Of a stretch of DNA of 64,000 nt, positions 42,721 to 50,956 are shown in pieces. The position numbers and the translations under genes are program-made. The notes under the pieces are model-generated. The model was not told the DNA's origin. It saw only the letters and a list, made by a program, of their open reading frames with translations, and did no database searches. The DNA is taken from the NCBI RefSeq assembly GCF_026013965.1, contig NZ_CP110341.1, forward strand, positions 3,224,001 through 3,288,000. Reading direction: 5' to 3'. The first letter of the stretch is position 1, and every line of letters begins with the position of its first letter. The DNA comes from Brevibacterium sp. JSBI002 (GTDB taxonomy: Bacteria > Actinomycetota > Actinomycetes > Actinomycetales > Brevibacteriaceae).

Positions 42721-43836
42721 ATGATCATCGAGTTGGACCCCCTGATGACCTGGGTCATCGTCATCGGTGCCCTCGCCGTGCTCGTGGCCGCGTTCCTCAC
42801 CGGCCGCCGCTACGGCGTGCGACGCACGCTCAATACGATGAGACGCTACGCCCACCCGCCGAACCTCTCCGACGAGGCGGTCGATGATGCGGCCCGATAC
42901 CGTGCCGCGCTCATTGTCAACCCCACGAAGACCGATGTGCACAAATTGGCTGCCACCGCCGAGGCGATCTGTCGTTACGAGGGGTGGAACCCTCCCCTCG
43001 TGCTCGAGACCACGCCCAACGATTCCGGCGAAGGTGCCACGGCCCGTGCCCTCGACGACGGGGTCGACGTCGTCATCGCCGCTGGTGGGGACGGCACCAT
43101 CCGCGCGGTCGCCTCGGCGCTGGCAGGAACCTCCACCCCGCTGGGGATCGTGCCGTTGGGAACCGGGAATCTGCTCGCCCGCAATATCGATCTCGTCCTC
43201 GACAAGACGGAGTGGGCCCTGCGGATCGCTCTGTGGGGACGCAACCGGGAGATCGACGTGGGGACGGCGAAGATCGCCCCCGACGGCGATACCCATGTCT
43301 TCACCGTGATGACCGGACTCGGCTTCGATGCTGCGGTCATGGCCGATACCAACGACGATCTCAAGGCCCGCCTCGGATGGCTCGCCTACGTCGAAGCGGG
43401 ATCACGGAAGCTCACCGGCAAACCCAGTCATGTCAAGGTCACGTTCGACGACGAATATCGGATCTCGGCCAGGGTGCGTTCGGTGCTCGGCGGCAACTGC
43501 GGCCGATTGCAGGGAGGCATCCAGCTGCTGCCGCAGGCGGTCATCGACGACGGCATGCTCGACGTGCTCATCGTCAGCCCGAAGAACCTCGGTCAGTGGC
43601 TCGGCGTGCTTGCATCGATCGCCGGCCGTCGGGCCTCGCGCGGGCTGCACACGAACATCCGGAAGTGCCGAAAGGTCGTCATCGAAGCCGGTGACGAGGT
43701 CGATATCCAGATCGACGGAGACCCGCTGGGTCAGTCGTCCTATCTCGAGATGGAGGTCGACCCCTCCGCCCTGACCGTCCGCGTGCCCACCGTCGAACAG
43801 CGCAAGCAGATCCGCGCCGAGGCGTGGCCGGTCTAG
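42721..43836 (+). CDS. Diacylglycerol kinase-like lipid kinase
   Basis: A 371-residue protein with an N-terminal TM helix (about 8-27, LMTWVIVIGALAVLVAAFL) and a DAGK catalytic domain. Visible are LIVNPTKTDVHKLA, the nucleotide-binding GGDGT (residues 122-126) in IAAGGDGTIRAVASAL, GIVPLGTGNLLARNI and the C-terminal beta-sandwich (DDGMLDVLIVSPKNLG...IQIDGDP). It should phosphorylate a lipid alcohol such as diacylglycerol at the membrane. The DAGK_cat family also includes sphingosine-like kinases and YegS, so the exact lipid is uncertain. It diverges from serS with an 81-base gap and is followed by the low-GC promoter region of the surface proteins. Confidence 0.9.
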   Translation: MIIELDPLMTWVIVIGALAVLVAAFLTGRRYGVRRTLNTMRRYAHPPNLSDEAVDDAARYRAALIVNPTKTDVHKLAATAEAICRYEGWNPPLVLETTPNDSGEGATARALDDGVDVVIAAGGDGTIRAVASALAGTSTPLGIVPLGTGNLLARNIDLVLDKTEWALRIALWGRNREIDVGTAKIAPDGDTHVFTVMTGLGFDAAVMADTNDDLKARLGWLAYVEAGSRKLTGKPSHVKVTFDDEYRISARVRSVLGGNCGRLQGGIQLLPQAVIDDGMLDVLIVSPKNLGQWLGVLASIAGRRASRGLHTNIRKCRKVVIEAGDEVDIQIDGDPLGQSSYLEMEVDPSALTVRVPTVEQRKQIRAEAWPV

Positions 43837-43964
43837 TTCGGAACCGCTGAATTCGAGCGGCCGACGCCTCCTTTCGCCGAGGAGGCACTGACGCTCATGC
43901 TTTTACCGCCGAGTAGGTCACGAAACGGTTAAAGGAATTCACCTAAGTGTTACCGCTTTTAAAC

Positions 43965-43976
43965 CTGAACAAAACG
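43965..43976 (+). promoter_or_regulatory. Shared 12-base element upstream of first LPRTG gene
   Basis: CTGAACAAAACG, identical to 46073-46084 upstream of the second LPRTG gene and at almost the same distance from the start (82 and 84 bases between). The surrounding DNA is much AT-richer than average. It could be a promoter or regulator site. Confidence 0.5.
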
Positions 43977-44058
43977 TACAGAAATAGTTTGGAAAACCCT
44001 TAGAACCTAGGATGAGTGCCGTATCACACCCCTCGCCACAGAGATTGAAGGCACTCCA

Positions 44059-45927
44059 ATGAAGAAGATCATCCTCGCGCCGGCAGTCGCGCTCGCGTTC
44101 ACCGGTCTTGTCGCAAGCCCGGTCGCTGCCGCGGAATCGACGTCCGCCCAGTCGGCCTCCGCACAGAAGGCCGAGCAGAAGAAGGTTGAAGCCGAAAAGG
44201 CCGAAGCCAAGAAGAAGGAAGAGGCCAAGAAGGCCGCGGCTGAGAAGGCTGAAGCCGAGGAGAAGGCAGCCGCAGAGAAGGCGGCAGCCGAGAAGAAGGC
44301 CAAGGAAAAGGCCGAGGCTGCCAAGAAGGCCGCTGAGAAGAAGAAGGGCGAGGCAAAGAAGCCTCCGAAGAAGGTCGAGCCGAAGCCCGCTCCTGCCCCC
44401 AAGGACGAGGATAAGGACGCCAAGGACGATAAGTCCGAGGACGAGGCCAACCCGATCAACGCCTCGGTGCAGGTGACCTCGGGTGAAGTCACCGCCGCGG
44501 AGCTCCACGAGGACGGCGTGACCGTCAAGGTCACCGGCCTGGAGAAGGGCGACAAGGTCGCCGCCAAGTCCGGCCTGACCGGCCCGGCCGTCACCGCTCA
44601 GGGTTCGACCGCGACGATGAAGCTGCGTTCCGCCTCTGAGGTCTCGCAGGAGTCGGTTTCCTTCGCAGTCCAGGTAGAGCGGGAAGACGCCGACACCAAG
44701 ACCCTCACCGGCGCCGCCGAGGTCGATGCTCAGGCAGAGCCCGAACCGACGGTCTCGCTCAACACCACCGAGATCTCGCAGAGCGATTTCGACGAGAACG
44801 GCATCGAGGTCACCGGTGAGGGCTTCACCCCGAACAGCAAGGTCACCGTCGTCGGCGGCAACGCAACGTCGCCCTTCGCGACCCAGGAAGTCGAAGCCAA
44901 CGCCGACGGCGAGATCTCCGCAACCCTGAAGTTCGAGGGCGACGAAGCACTTCCGGCCGGCGATTACTCCGTCTGGGGCGTCGACCAGGAGTCCGAAACC
45001 AACTCCCCGGCTCAGGACCTCACCATCACCGAAGACGACGCTGTCGATCCGATCGATGCCTCACTGAAGGTCGAACCCAAGGAGATCACCGCCGAGGATC
45101 TCGCCAACAGGGACAAGGGCTTGACGGTCACTGTCTCCGGCGTGAAGAAGGGCGACAAGATCAAGGACTCGCTCACCGGCGAGACTGAGACCGCAGAAGC
45201 TGACGGCGACTACGAGCTCCACCTCTGGTACGAGGGCGACCCCGCGAACCTCGAGGTCGGCGAGGTGCCATTCACTGTCACCATCGACCGCGAAGGCACC
45301 GAGTCGGAGACCCTCAACGGCACCATCAACGTTGTCGGCGAAGACGACGGGGACGACGGCAACGAAGACGGCAATGACGACGGCAAGGATGACAGCGACG
45401 ACGGAGACGATGGCGAGACCGAAGCTCCAGCCGAGGCTTCCTTCACGGTTTCGCCGAAGACGATCGAGGCGGCGGACTTCGCCAATGAGAAGAAGGGCGT
45501 CACCCTCGCCGTCGAGAACTGCGAGCCCGGCGCCGATGTCCACTTCGAAGTCAACCCGAAGGGCATCAACGTCACGGCCTACGAGAACACCGTCACGGCT
45601 GACGACGAAGGCAATGCCTCGGTCAACGTCTTCGGCACCTCATCGGATGTCTCCGCCTATGTCGGTGCTTACACCGCAACCGCGACCTGCGGCGATGACA
45701 CCATGAAGGACTCCTTCACGGTCACCGAAGGTGCCAACGGCGGCGGCTCCGGAGGCGGCGACAACGGAAATGCCGGCAACGGTGGAGACGACGGCAGCCA
45801 GCTGCCTCGCACCGGTGCCGACCTCGGCGGGCTGACGACGGGAGCCCTGCTTCTCCTCGTCGGTGGTGCAGCGATCGCACTGACCGGCCGCAAGAACAAA
45901 TTCGGACAGACTCCTACGAGCTTCTGA
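44059..45927 (+). CDS. LPRTG cell-wall-anchored surface protein with N-terminal coiled coil
   Basis: A 622-residue surface protein. Signal peptide 1-25 (MKKIILAPAVALAFTGLVASPVAAA). Residues about 36-105 are a Lys/Glu/Ala coiled coil. Four Ig-like modules follow: type A at about 134-228 (ITAEDL-like start VTAAELHEDGVTVKVTGLEKGDKV), type B at about 230-330 (SDFDENGIEVTGEGFTPNSKV...GDYSVWGVDQESET), a second type A at about 333-430 (EITAEDLANRDKGLTVTVSG) and type C at about 460-560 (GVTLAVENCEPGADVHF). A Gly/Asn linker, the sortase motif LPRTG at 582-586, a TM helix and a short basic tail complete it. It should be exported, cut between Thr and Gly by sortase and attached to peptidoglycan. A paralogue follows. 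Confidence 0.92.
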   Translation: MKKIILAPAVALAFTGLVASPVAAAESTSAQSASAQKAEQKKVEAEKAEAKKKEEAKKAAAEKAEAEEKAAAEKAAAEKKAKEKAEAAKKAAEKKKGEAKKPPKKVEPKPAPAPKDEDKDAKDDKSEDEANPINASVQVTSGEVTAAELHEDGVTVKVTGLEKGDKVAAKSGLTGPAVTAQGSTATMKLRSASEVSQESVSFAVQVEREDADTKTLTGAAEVDAQAEPEPTVSLNTTEISQSDFDENGIEVTGEGFTPNSKVTVVGGNATSPFATQEVEANADGEISATLKFEGDEALPAGDYSVWGVDQESETNSPAQDLTITEDDAVDPIDASLKVEPKEITAEDLANRDKGLTVTVSGVKKGDKIKDSLTGETETAEADGDYELHLWYEGDPANLEVGEVPFTVTIDREGTESETLNGTINVVGEDDGDDGNEDGNDDGKDDSDDGDDGETEAPAEASFTVSPKTIEAADFANEKKGVTLAVENCEPGADVHFEVNPKGINVTAYENTVTADDEGNASVNVFGTSSDVSAYVGAYTATATCGDDTMKDSFTVTEGANGGGSGGGDNGNAGNGGDDGSQLPRTGADLGGLTTGALLLLVGGAAIALTGRKNKFGQTPTSF

Positions 45928-45960
45928 TCCGAGCCAGGCGGACAGCCTGGATCGATTCGG

Positions 45961-45992
45961 AGGGGCGGCTCAGCACACGCTGAGCCGCCCCT
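45961..45992 (+). terminator. Terminator after first LPRTG gene
   Basis: Perfect 14-base arms AGGGGCGGCTCAGC (45961-45974) and 45979-45992 with loop ACAC, followed by TTCGTCTGTT, 33 bases after the stop. Confidence 0.88.
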
Positions 45993-46072
45993 TCGTCTGT
46001 TCTGCCGTCTGAGACGAATCGGTGCTCCCAGGTGAATGGACAATGAACTCTGCGACGGGGCCGAAGTCAGTG

Positions 46073-46084
46073 CTGAACAAAACG
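46073..46084 (+). promoter_or_regulatory. Shared 12-base element upstream of second LPRTG gene
   Basis: CTGAACAAAACG again, in an AT-rich stretch (46060-46160) that also contains TGTTACATTCG. The second gene therefore has its own promoter, consistent with the terminator between the two genes. Confidence 0.5.
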
Positions 46085-46168
46085 AACACAACTATGCGTG
46101 TGGTGAATGTTGCATTACTGTTACATTCGTAATACTTCACACCCAGCTGTAATTTTCTAAGGAAATAC

Positions 46169-47482
46169 ATGAAGAAGCTCGCCCTCGCACCCGCGGTGGC
46201 CATCGCCATCACCGGCCTGGCTGCATCCCCAGTCATCGCTGCTCCAAGCTCGGACAGCTACGCGCACACTGTCGTCAAGAACTCCGGCGATGCCCAGGAG
46301 AGCACTCCGTCTGAAGCACAGGCTATCGAGGCGAAGGTGACGACCTCCCCCAAGGAAATCACCGCCGAAGATCTCGCCAACAAGGAAGAGGGAATCGTCG
46401 TCACGATCACCGGCCTTGAAGCCGGAGACAAGATCTCGGATTCGCTCACCGGCGAAGCTGGAACTGCTGAGGGCGATACCTTCGAATACAACATCTACTC
46501 CACTCAGCCCGCCGAGGACATCTCGAACGGTACGGTCGATTTCTCCGTCACGATCACTCGCGATGGCGAGGAGCGCACCTATGACGGGCTGAGCTTCTCC
46601 GTCGTCGACGACACAGACGAGCCCGAGGCTCCCGAGGTCGACCCGAAGGTCTCGCTCAACGCCGACAAGTTCACGGAGAGCGAGTTTGCGGAGAACGGTG
46701 TCAAGGTCACCGGTGAAGGATTCGCTCCGGATGCCGCAATCAACGTCGTCGGTGGAAACGCACAGTCGCCCTTCGCCACCAAGCAAATCACGACTGACGA
46801 CGAAGGAAAGTTCTCCACAACACTGAAGTTCGAAGGCGATGGCGACCTCCCCGCCGGCGACTACTCAGTCTGGGCATTCGACCCCGAAGCCGAGACCAGG
46901 TCCCCGGCTCAGGACTTCACCATCACCGAAGACGAGACCGAAGAGCCATCCGCTCCGGTCGAAGAAGCCAAGCTGACCGTCTCCCCCGAGTCGATCACGC
47001 CTGCTGACTTCGTCCAGGAAGACAAGGGCGTCACCCTCGCCGTCGAGAGCTGCGAACCCGGTGAAGACGTCCGCTTCCTCGTCAACCCCAAGGGCGAGTC
47101 GAGCGTCACCGCCTTCGACAAGACCGTCCAGGCTGACGACGAGGGCAAGGCCAACGTCAACGTCTACGGCACCAGCGCTTCCAACGCCTCGGCTTACGTC
47201 GGCGATTACGACGTCACCGTCACCTGCGGCGATGACGAACTGACCGGTGACTTCTCGGTCGAGGAAGACCCCAACGCTGGTGGCGGCGACGGCAATGAAG
47301 ACGGCAACGGCGGAAGCGAAGATGGCGACAACGGAGATGCCGGCAACGGGGGCGACCTGCCCCGCACCGGTACCGAGCTGACCGGCCTCGTCGGCGGCGC
47401 CGGCCTCCTCCTCATCGGTGGGGTCGCGGTCGCCATGACCATGCGTCGCAAGAAGGTCGCCCAGGATCCCGCAGAGATCTGA
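46169..47482 (+). CDS. LPRTG cell-wall-anchored surface protein, paralogue of the preceding gene
   Basis: A 437-residue surface protein. Signal peptide 1-29 (MKKLALAPAVAIAITGLAASPVIA). Modules A (EITAEDLANKEEGIVVTITGLEAGDKI), B (SEFAENGVKVTGEGFAPDAAI...GDYSVWAFDPEAET) and C (GVTLAVESCEPGEDVRFLVNPKG) match those of the upstream protein in the same order, but the coiled coil and the second A module are absent. A Gly/Asn/Asp linker, LPRTG at residues 397-401, a TM helix and the basic tail RRKKVAQDPAEI follow. Sortase anchoring to the wall is expected. Duplication followed by module gain or loss explains the pair. Confidence 0.92.
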   Translation: MKKLALAPAVAIAITGLAASPVIAAPSSDSYAHTVVKNSGDAQESTPSEAQAIEAKVTTSPKEITAEDLANKEEGIVVTITGLEAGDKISDSLTGEAGTAEGDTFEYNIYSTQPAEDISNGTVDFSVTITRDGEERTYDGLSFSVVDDTDEPEAPEVDPKVSLNADKFTESEFAENGVKVTGEGFAPDAAINVVGGNAQSPFATKQITTDDEGKFSTTLKFEGDGDLPAGDYSVWAFDPEAETRSPAQDFTITEDETEEPSAPVEEAKLTVSPESITPADFVQEDKGVTLAVESCEPGEDVRFLVNPKGESSVTAFDKTVQADDEGKANVNVYGTSASNASAYVGDYDVTVTCGDDELTGDFSVEEDPNAGGGDGNEDGNGGSEDGDNGDAGNGGDLPRTGTELTGLVGGAGLLLIGGVAVAMTMRRKKVAQDPAEI

Positions 47483-47534
47483 GAGCGACTGACCTGAGAG
47501 CGTGCTGGCTCGACTGAGCTGGGCGTGAGTCGAA

Positions 47535-47566
47535 AAGGGCGCGAACCCAACCGGGTTCGCGCCCTT
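47535..47566 (+). terminator. Terminator after second LPRTG gene
   Basis: Perfect 14-base arms AAGGGCGCGAACCC (47535-47548) and 47553-47566 with loop AACC, followed by CTTCTCTG. The other face could also serve the convergent DUF1206 gene. Confidence 0.88.
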
Positions 47567-47607
47567 CTTCTCTGTGCTGCAGCGAAGCAGACGAATCAGA
47601 AGACTGC

Positions 47608-48480
47608 TCAATCCATGCGGTCGTACCTAGAGCGCAGGGCGAGGAAGACTCCGTAGAGGACCAGGCCCAAGCCCACCGCCAACAGCAGGTACGGCCCGAA
47701 CGGCTGATCGCGCATGCCCTTGAGCGCACCGTCGATACCAGTGAACTCCTCCGGATCACCGGTCGCCGCAGACACCACGATGAGGATGCCCACCGACAGC
47801 AGCGTCGCACCTTTGCCCAGATACCCGACAACACCGGTGAACCCGACGAGGAAGCGGGTGAACGCGCTGCGCGGCCGACCAAGTTCATCTTTCCACTTCC
47901 GGCGCAGACCATTGATACAGAACACGATGCCGATGAGCGCAATCACGGCGCCGGCAGCCATGAGGATATACAGTCCGCCCGGGGCCTTCGCCACGGTCGT
48001 CGAGGCCTGTGAGCTCGCTTTGCCCGAGTCCGATCCTCCGCCGAAGACGAACTGGGAGAAGGTCGCGGCAACCACCACATAGGCAATGGCAGAACCGACC
48101 GTCGAGAAGAAGTCGATCCACTGTTTCCTCCCCTGCTTCTCCTCCGGGTCGCGAGTTCCGGCACCGCGCAGCGACGACGCACCGAAGAACGCGTTGACCA
48201 AGCACCACAACGCCATCAGCGCACAGCCGAGGAAGCAGATCACGATCAGCACCAGGCCGAAGGGCTGTGAAGCGATCTGTCCGACCGCTCCCGCCTGGTC
48301 GGCTTCGCCGCCCTGCCCCAGGCCGATCGTCACGGCCGTCGCACCGAGGATCGCATGGACCAACCCGTTGGCAATGAAGCCCGCGCGGGCCACACGCTCG
48401 AACCAGCGGCTGTCCGCGACTTCCTGAGCCGCCGAATCGGCACTGTCGGCGACCTGTCGAACCTTCTCTTTCTCGTTCAC
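47608..48480 (-). CDS. DUF1206 membrane protein
   Basis: A protein of 290 residues from GTG 48480 (VNEKEKVRQVADSADSA). Six hydrophobic segments are arranged as three pairs, each with the DUF1206 pattern: RVARAGFIANGLVHAILGATAV, STVGSAIAYVVVAATFSQFVFG and FTGVVGYLGKGATLLSVGILIV begin the pairs, and the last ends ALKGMRDQPFGPYLLLAVGLGLVLYGVFL. Function of DUF1206 is unknown. No clear ribosome site precedes the GTG; an upstream codon at 48543 is in frame, but its added residues look non-coding. It converges with the LPRTG gene. It is probably a single-gene unit. Confidence 0.87.
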   Translation of the reverse strand: MNEKEKVRQVADSADSAAQEVADSRWFERVARAGFIANGLVHAILGATAVTIGLGQGGEADQAGAVGQIASQPFGLVLIVICFLGCALMALWCLVNAFFGASSLRGAGTRDPEEKQGRKQWIDFFSTVGSAIAYVVVAATFSQFVFGGGSDSGKASSQASTTVAKAPGGLYILMAAGAVIALIGIVFCINGLRRKWKDELGRPRSAFTRFLVGFTGVVGYLGKGATLLSVGILIVVSAATGDPEEFTGIDGALKGMRDQPFGPYLLLAVGLGLVLYGVFLALRSRYDRMD

Positions 48481-48548
48481 AGAGTCAGTGTCGCACAACA
48501 CGTGTACTTTTCTGCGCCGCAATGAACTGGATTCGTCGAGCAACGCGA

Positions 48549-48588
48549 AAAGGCGGAGTGCGCACCGAAAGTTCGGTCCGCACTCCGC
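48549..48588 (-). terminator. Terminator of the dnaK-grpE-dnaJ-hspR operon
   Basis: 12-base arms AGGCGGAGTGCG (48549-48560) and 48577-48588, then one C-C mismatch and a 5-base inner stem ACCGA-AAGT-TCGGT. On the minus strand it is followed by TTTTCGCG, 41 bases after the hspR stop. Confidence 0.88.
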
Positions 48589-48629
48589 CTCGACGCTGTT
48601 CTCAGCGTCCCAGTCGGGCCTCGTCGGGA

Positions 48630-49070
48630 TCAGCCGCGTCGGTACCGGTTGTACAGCACCAGAGCTCCCGGCTCAGGGCGACCCTGTGGGCGTCGTCCCC
48701 TCGAGATCGAGACGACGTCTCCGCCCACGGTTCCGGCCGCGAAGACACGCGCATCGCGTTCCTGCGCCGACCGGCGTGCCCGAACCTCGTCCTCAAGCTC
48801 CTCGTTGCGGCTCTTGAGCGCATCGACCTGATTCTGCAGGTCGATGATCTTCTTGATCCCGACGAGGTTGACTCCCTCGTCCTGCGACAGCTGCTGGATC
48901 AGTCGCAGCTTGGCGATGTCCTTCCCGGAATAACGCCGGCCCCGGCCCGCAGTGCGTTCCGGAGAGACGAGACCCAGTCGGTCATACTGCCGCAGCGTCT
49001 GCGGGTGCATGCCCGCCAGATCCGCGGCCACCGAGATGACATACACCGCCGCACTCGATGAAATGTGCAA
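48630..49070 (-). CDS. hspR: Heat-shock repressor HspR (MerR family)
   Basis: A 146-residue MerR-type regulator. YVISVAADLAGMHPQTLRQYDRLGLVSPERTAGRGRRYSGKDIAKLRLIQQLSQDEGVNLVGIKKIIDL is the HspR DNA-binding domain with its MerR helix-turn-helix and wing, and a coiled-coil segment follows (about 75-105). The C-terminal 40 residues are Arg/Gly-rich. It binds HAIR boxes and, with DnaK as corepressor, shuts off the dnaK operon; two such boxes lie upstream of dnaK here. The start is TTG 49070, preceded by GAGGTGG; a GTG slightly downstream (VYVISV) is possible. It is last in the operon, 14 bases after dnaJ. Confidence 0.95.
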   Translation of the reverse strand: MHISSSAAVYVISVAADLAGMHPQTLRQYDRLGLVSPERTAGRGRRYSGKDIAKLRLIQQLSQDEGVNLVGIKKIIDLQNQVDALKSRNEELEDEVRARRSAQERDARVFAAGTVGGDVVSISRGRRPQGRPEPGALVLYNRYRRG

Positions 49071-49084
49071 TGTGATTCACCACC

Positions 49085-50100
49085 TCAGCTGGCCTTGGCT
49101 TTGTCCAGCAAGTCGGCGCGTGGATCCTCACCTTCGGTGGCGGCCTTGAACGACTCGACTGCCTGCTTGGCTTCCTTGGACAGATTCTTCGGCACCACGA
49201 TCTCGACTGTCGCCAGCAGATCGCCGGAGCCCTTCTTCGTCTTCACACCTTTGCCCCGCACGCGCAGGGTCCGTCCCGAGGGTGTCCCCGGTGCGACCTT
49301 GACCTTGACGGGCATTCCGCCCAGGGTCGGCACCTTGACCTCGGCGCCGAGGGCCGCCTCGTCGAAGCTGATCGGCAGTTCCATCCGCAGGTTGTCACCA
49401 TCGCGGGTGAAGACCGGGTGCGGACTCACGTGCACGGTGAGGATGACATCACCGGGCTCGCCGCCGTTGGGGCTGGTCTTGCCCTTGCCGGCCAGGCGGA
49501 TCTTCTGCCCGTCCTTGACCCGATCGGGGTGCGCACGGTCAGCGGCTTCCCGCCGGGCATGTTCAGCTTCACCGAGGCGCCGTCGATGGCTTCGGTGAAC
49601 GACAGCGTCGTGCTCGACTTGATGTCGCCGCCCTTGACCGGAGGCTGGTAGCCGCCGTATCCGCCGCCACCGCCGAAACCTCCACCGAATCCGCCGAGCA
49701 GATCCGCCAGGTCCGGGGGAACGTCTCCCCCACCGCCGTAGGTCGTGCGGGTCCGCGTACGTCCGCCGCCTCCGAAGAGGTCGGAGAACACGTCGTCGAA
49801 TCCGCCGCCGGCAGCCCCGCCGGGTCCACCGGAACCGGCGCTGAACCTGGCGCCGCCGCCCATGGCGCGGACCTGATCGTACTGGGCCCGGGACTCCTTG
49901 TCGGAGAGCACCTGGTGGGCCTGGCCGATCTCCTTGAACTTCTCCTCGGCCTTCTCATCACCGGGGTTGGCGTCCGGGTGATACTTGCGCGCGAGCTTGC
50001 GATAGGCCTTCTTGATCTCGGCGTCGGAAGCGTCCTTGGAGACGCCGAGGGTTTTGTAGAAGTCCTTGTCGAACCAATCATTCTGAGGTCCGGTATTCAC
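49085..50100 (-). pseudogene. dnaJ: Chaperone DnaJ (type with J domain, G/F region, no zinc finger), frameshifted
   Basis: The start is GTG 50100 with AGGAGG six bases upstream. The first frame gives the J domain ([39 protein letters not shown], with the HPD motif), then a long Gly/Phe region and the first part of the C-terminal substrate-binding domain up to [10 protein letters not shown]. The continuation, [16 protein letters not shown], then [29 protein letters not shown] to the stop at 49085, is in another frame. The 1016-base span needs one more base (near 49530, in ACCCCGATC) to give a 338-residue CbpA/DnaJ2-like protein without a zinc-finger domain, as expected for the HspR-operon DnaJ. 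The operon is otherwise intact, so a consensus error is likely. Confidence 0.9.
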
Positions 50101-50171
50101 CTGGCACCTCCTTTCCTTCCAATCAATCCTGTCATCAGGGTATTCACTTGTCCTCTCACAATCCGCATCCC

Positions 50172-50267
50172 CGGGGCGATGCCCCGAAGATCCGGACCGC
50201 CGCCGAGGCGGTTCCCCGGCCCCGTACGTCGGTGAACCGGCGTGCGGGGCGGGCGGCCGCCTCGGCG
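50172..50267. repeat. Hairpin and inverted decamer pair in the grpE-dnaJ gap
   Basis: The 180-base gap holds a small hairpin CGGGGC-GAT-GCCCCG (50172-50186) and an inverted pair CGCCGAGGCGG (50201-50211) / CCGCCTCGGCG (50257-50267). These could modulate dnaJ and hspR expression within the operon. No gene lies here. Confidence 0.5.
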
Positions 50268-50281
50268 ATCGTGGTCGCTGC

Positions 50282-50956
50282 TCAGTCCTCCGGCTGCTGG
50301 ACACCGACGCGGGCGGCGCGGATGATGCGCTCCCCGATCCGGTAGCCCGGCTGCATGACCAGGAAGAGCGTCGGATTCTCGACCTCGTCCGAAGGCTGCT
50401 GCATGAGCGCCTCGTGGATGTTCGGATCGAACTCGTCGCCGACCTCTCCGTACTGCTCGACGCCGAGCTTGTTCAGCGATTCGACCAGCTTGTTCACGTG
50501 GGTCTCGAAAGGCCCGGTGACATCGCCGTTATCGCGAGCGAGCTTGACCTCGTCGAGCACGGGAATCAGGGCCTCGACCACCTTGATCGTGCCGCCGAGT
50601 GCCGCACGCTCACGTTCGCGGTCGGCCCGCATCCGGTAGGCCGCATATTCGGCGTTGATGCGCTTGAGGTCGGCCAGGTATCCCGCTGCCTCCGAACCCG
50701 GTTCGGGCTCGGCCTCCGGCTCGATGTCCTCGAGACCCGAGGCATCGGACGGGATGTCCACACCGAGGTCGCTGGCATCGGCCGCGGCAGCCTGTTCGGC
50801 ATTCGGGTCCGCGGTCGGCTCCTCGCCGGCCCCGGCCGAGGCCGACTGGGCGTCGGCCTCGGGACGGACCTCACCGGTGTTCGGATCGACCCGGCGCTTG
50901 TCACTGAAGGTGAAGCCTGGCTCCTCGGACGACTTGTCGTTGCCCTCGGCAGTCAT
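50282..50956 (-). CDS. grpE: Nucleotide exchange factor GrpE
   Basis: A 224-residue protein. The first 85 residues are disordered, acidic and Ala/Glu/Pro-rich, longer than the usual actinobacterial extension. The GrpE domain follows, with the long helix ([52 protein letters not shown]) and the C-terminal beta domain ([42 protein letters not shown]). It releases ADP from DnaK. Its ATG overlaps the dnaK stop by one base (TAATG), so translation is coupled. Second gene in the heat-shock operon. Confidence 0.95.
   Translation of the reverse strand: MTAEGNDKSSEEPGFTFSDKRRVDPNTGEVRPEADAQSASAGAGEEPTADPNAEQAAAADASDLGVDIPSDASGLEDIEPEAEPEPGSEAAGYLADLKRINAEYAAYRMRADRERERAALGGTIKVVEALIPVLDEVKLARDNGDVTGPFETHVNKLVESLNKLGVEQYGEVGDEFDPNIHEALMQQPSDEVENPTLFLVMQPGYRIGERIIRAARVGVQQPED

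Noticed and set aside
44160..44370. Short repeated units resembling a repeat array
   Set aside because: The repeats encode the Lys/Glu/Ala coiled coil of the LPRTG protein; period and sequence are irregular and there are no spacers, so this is not CRISPR.
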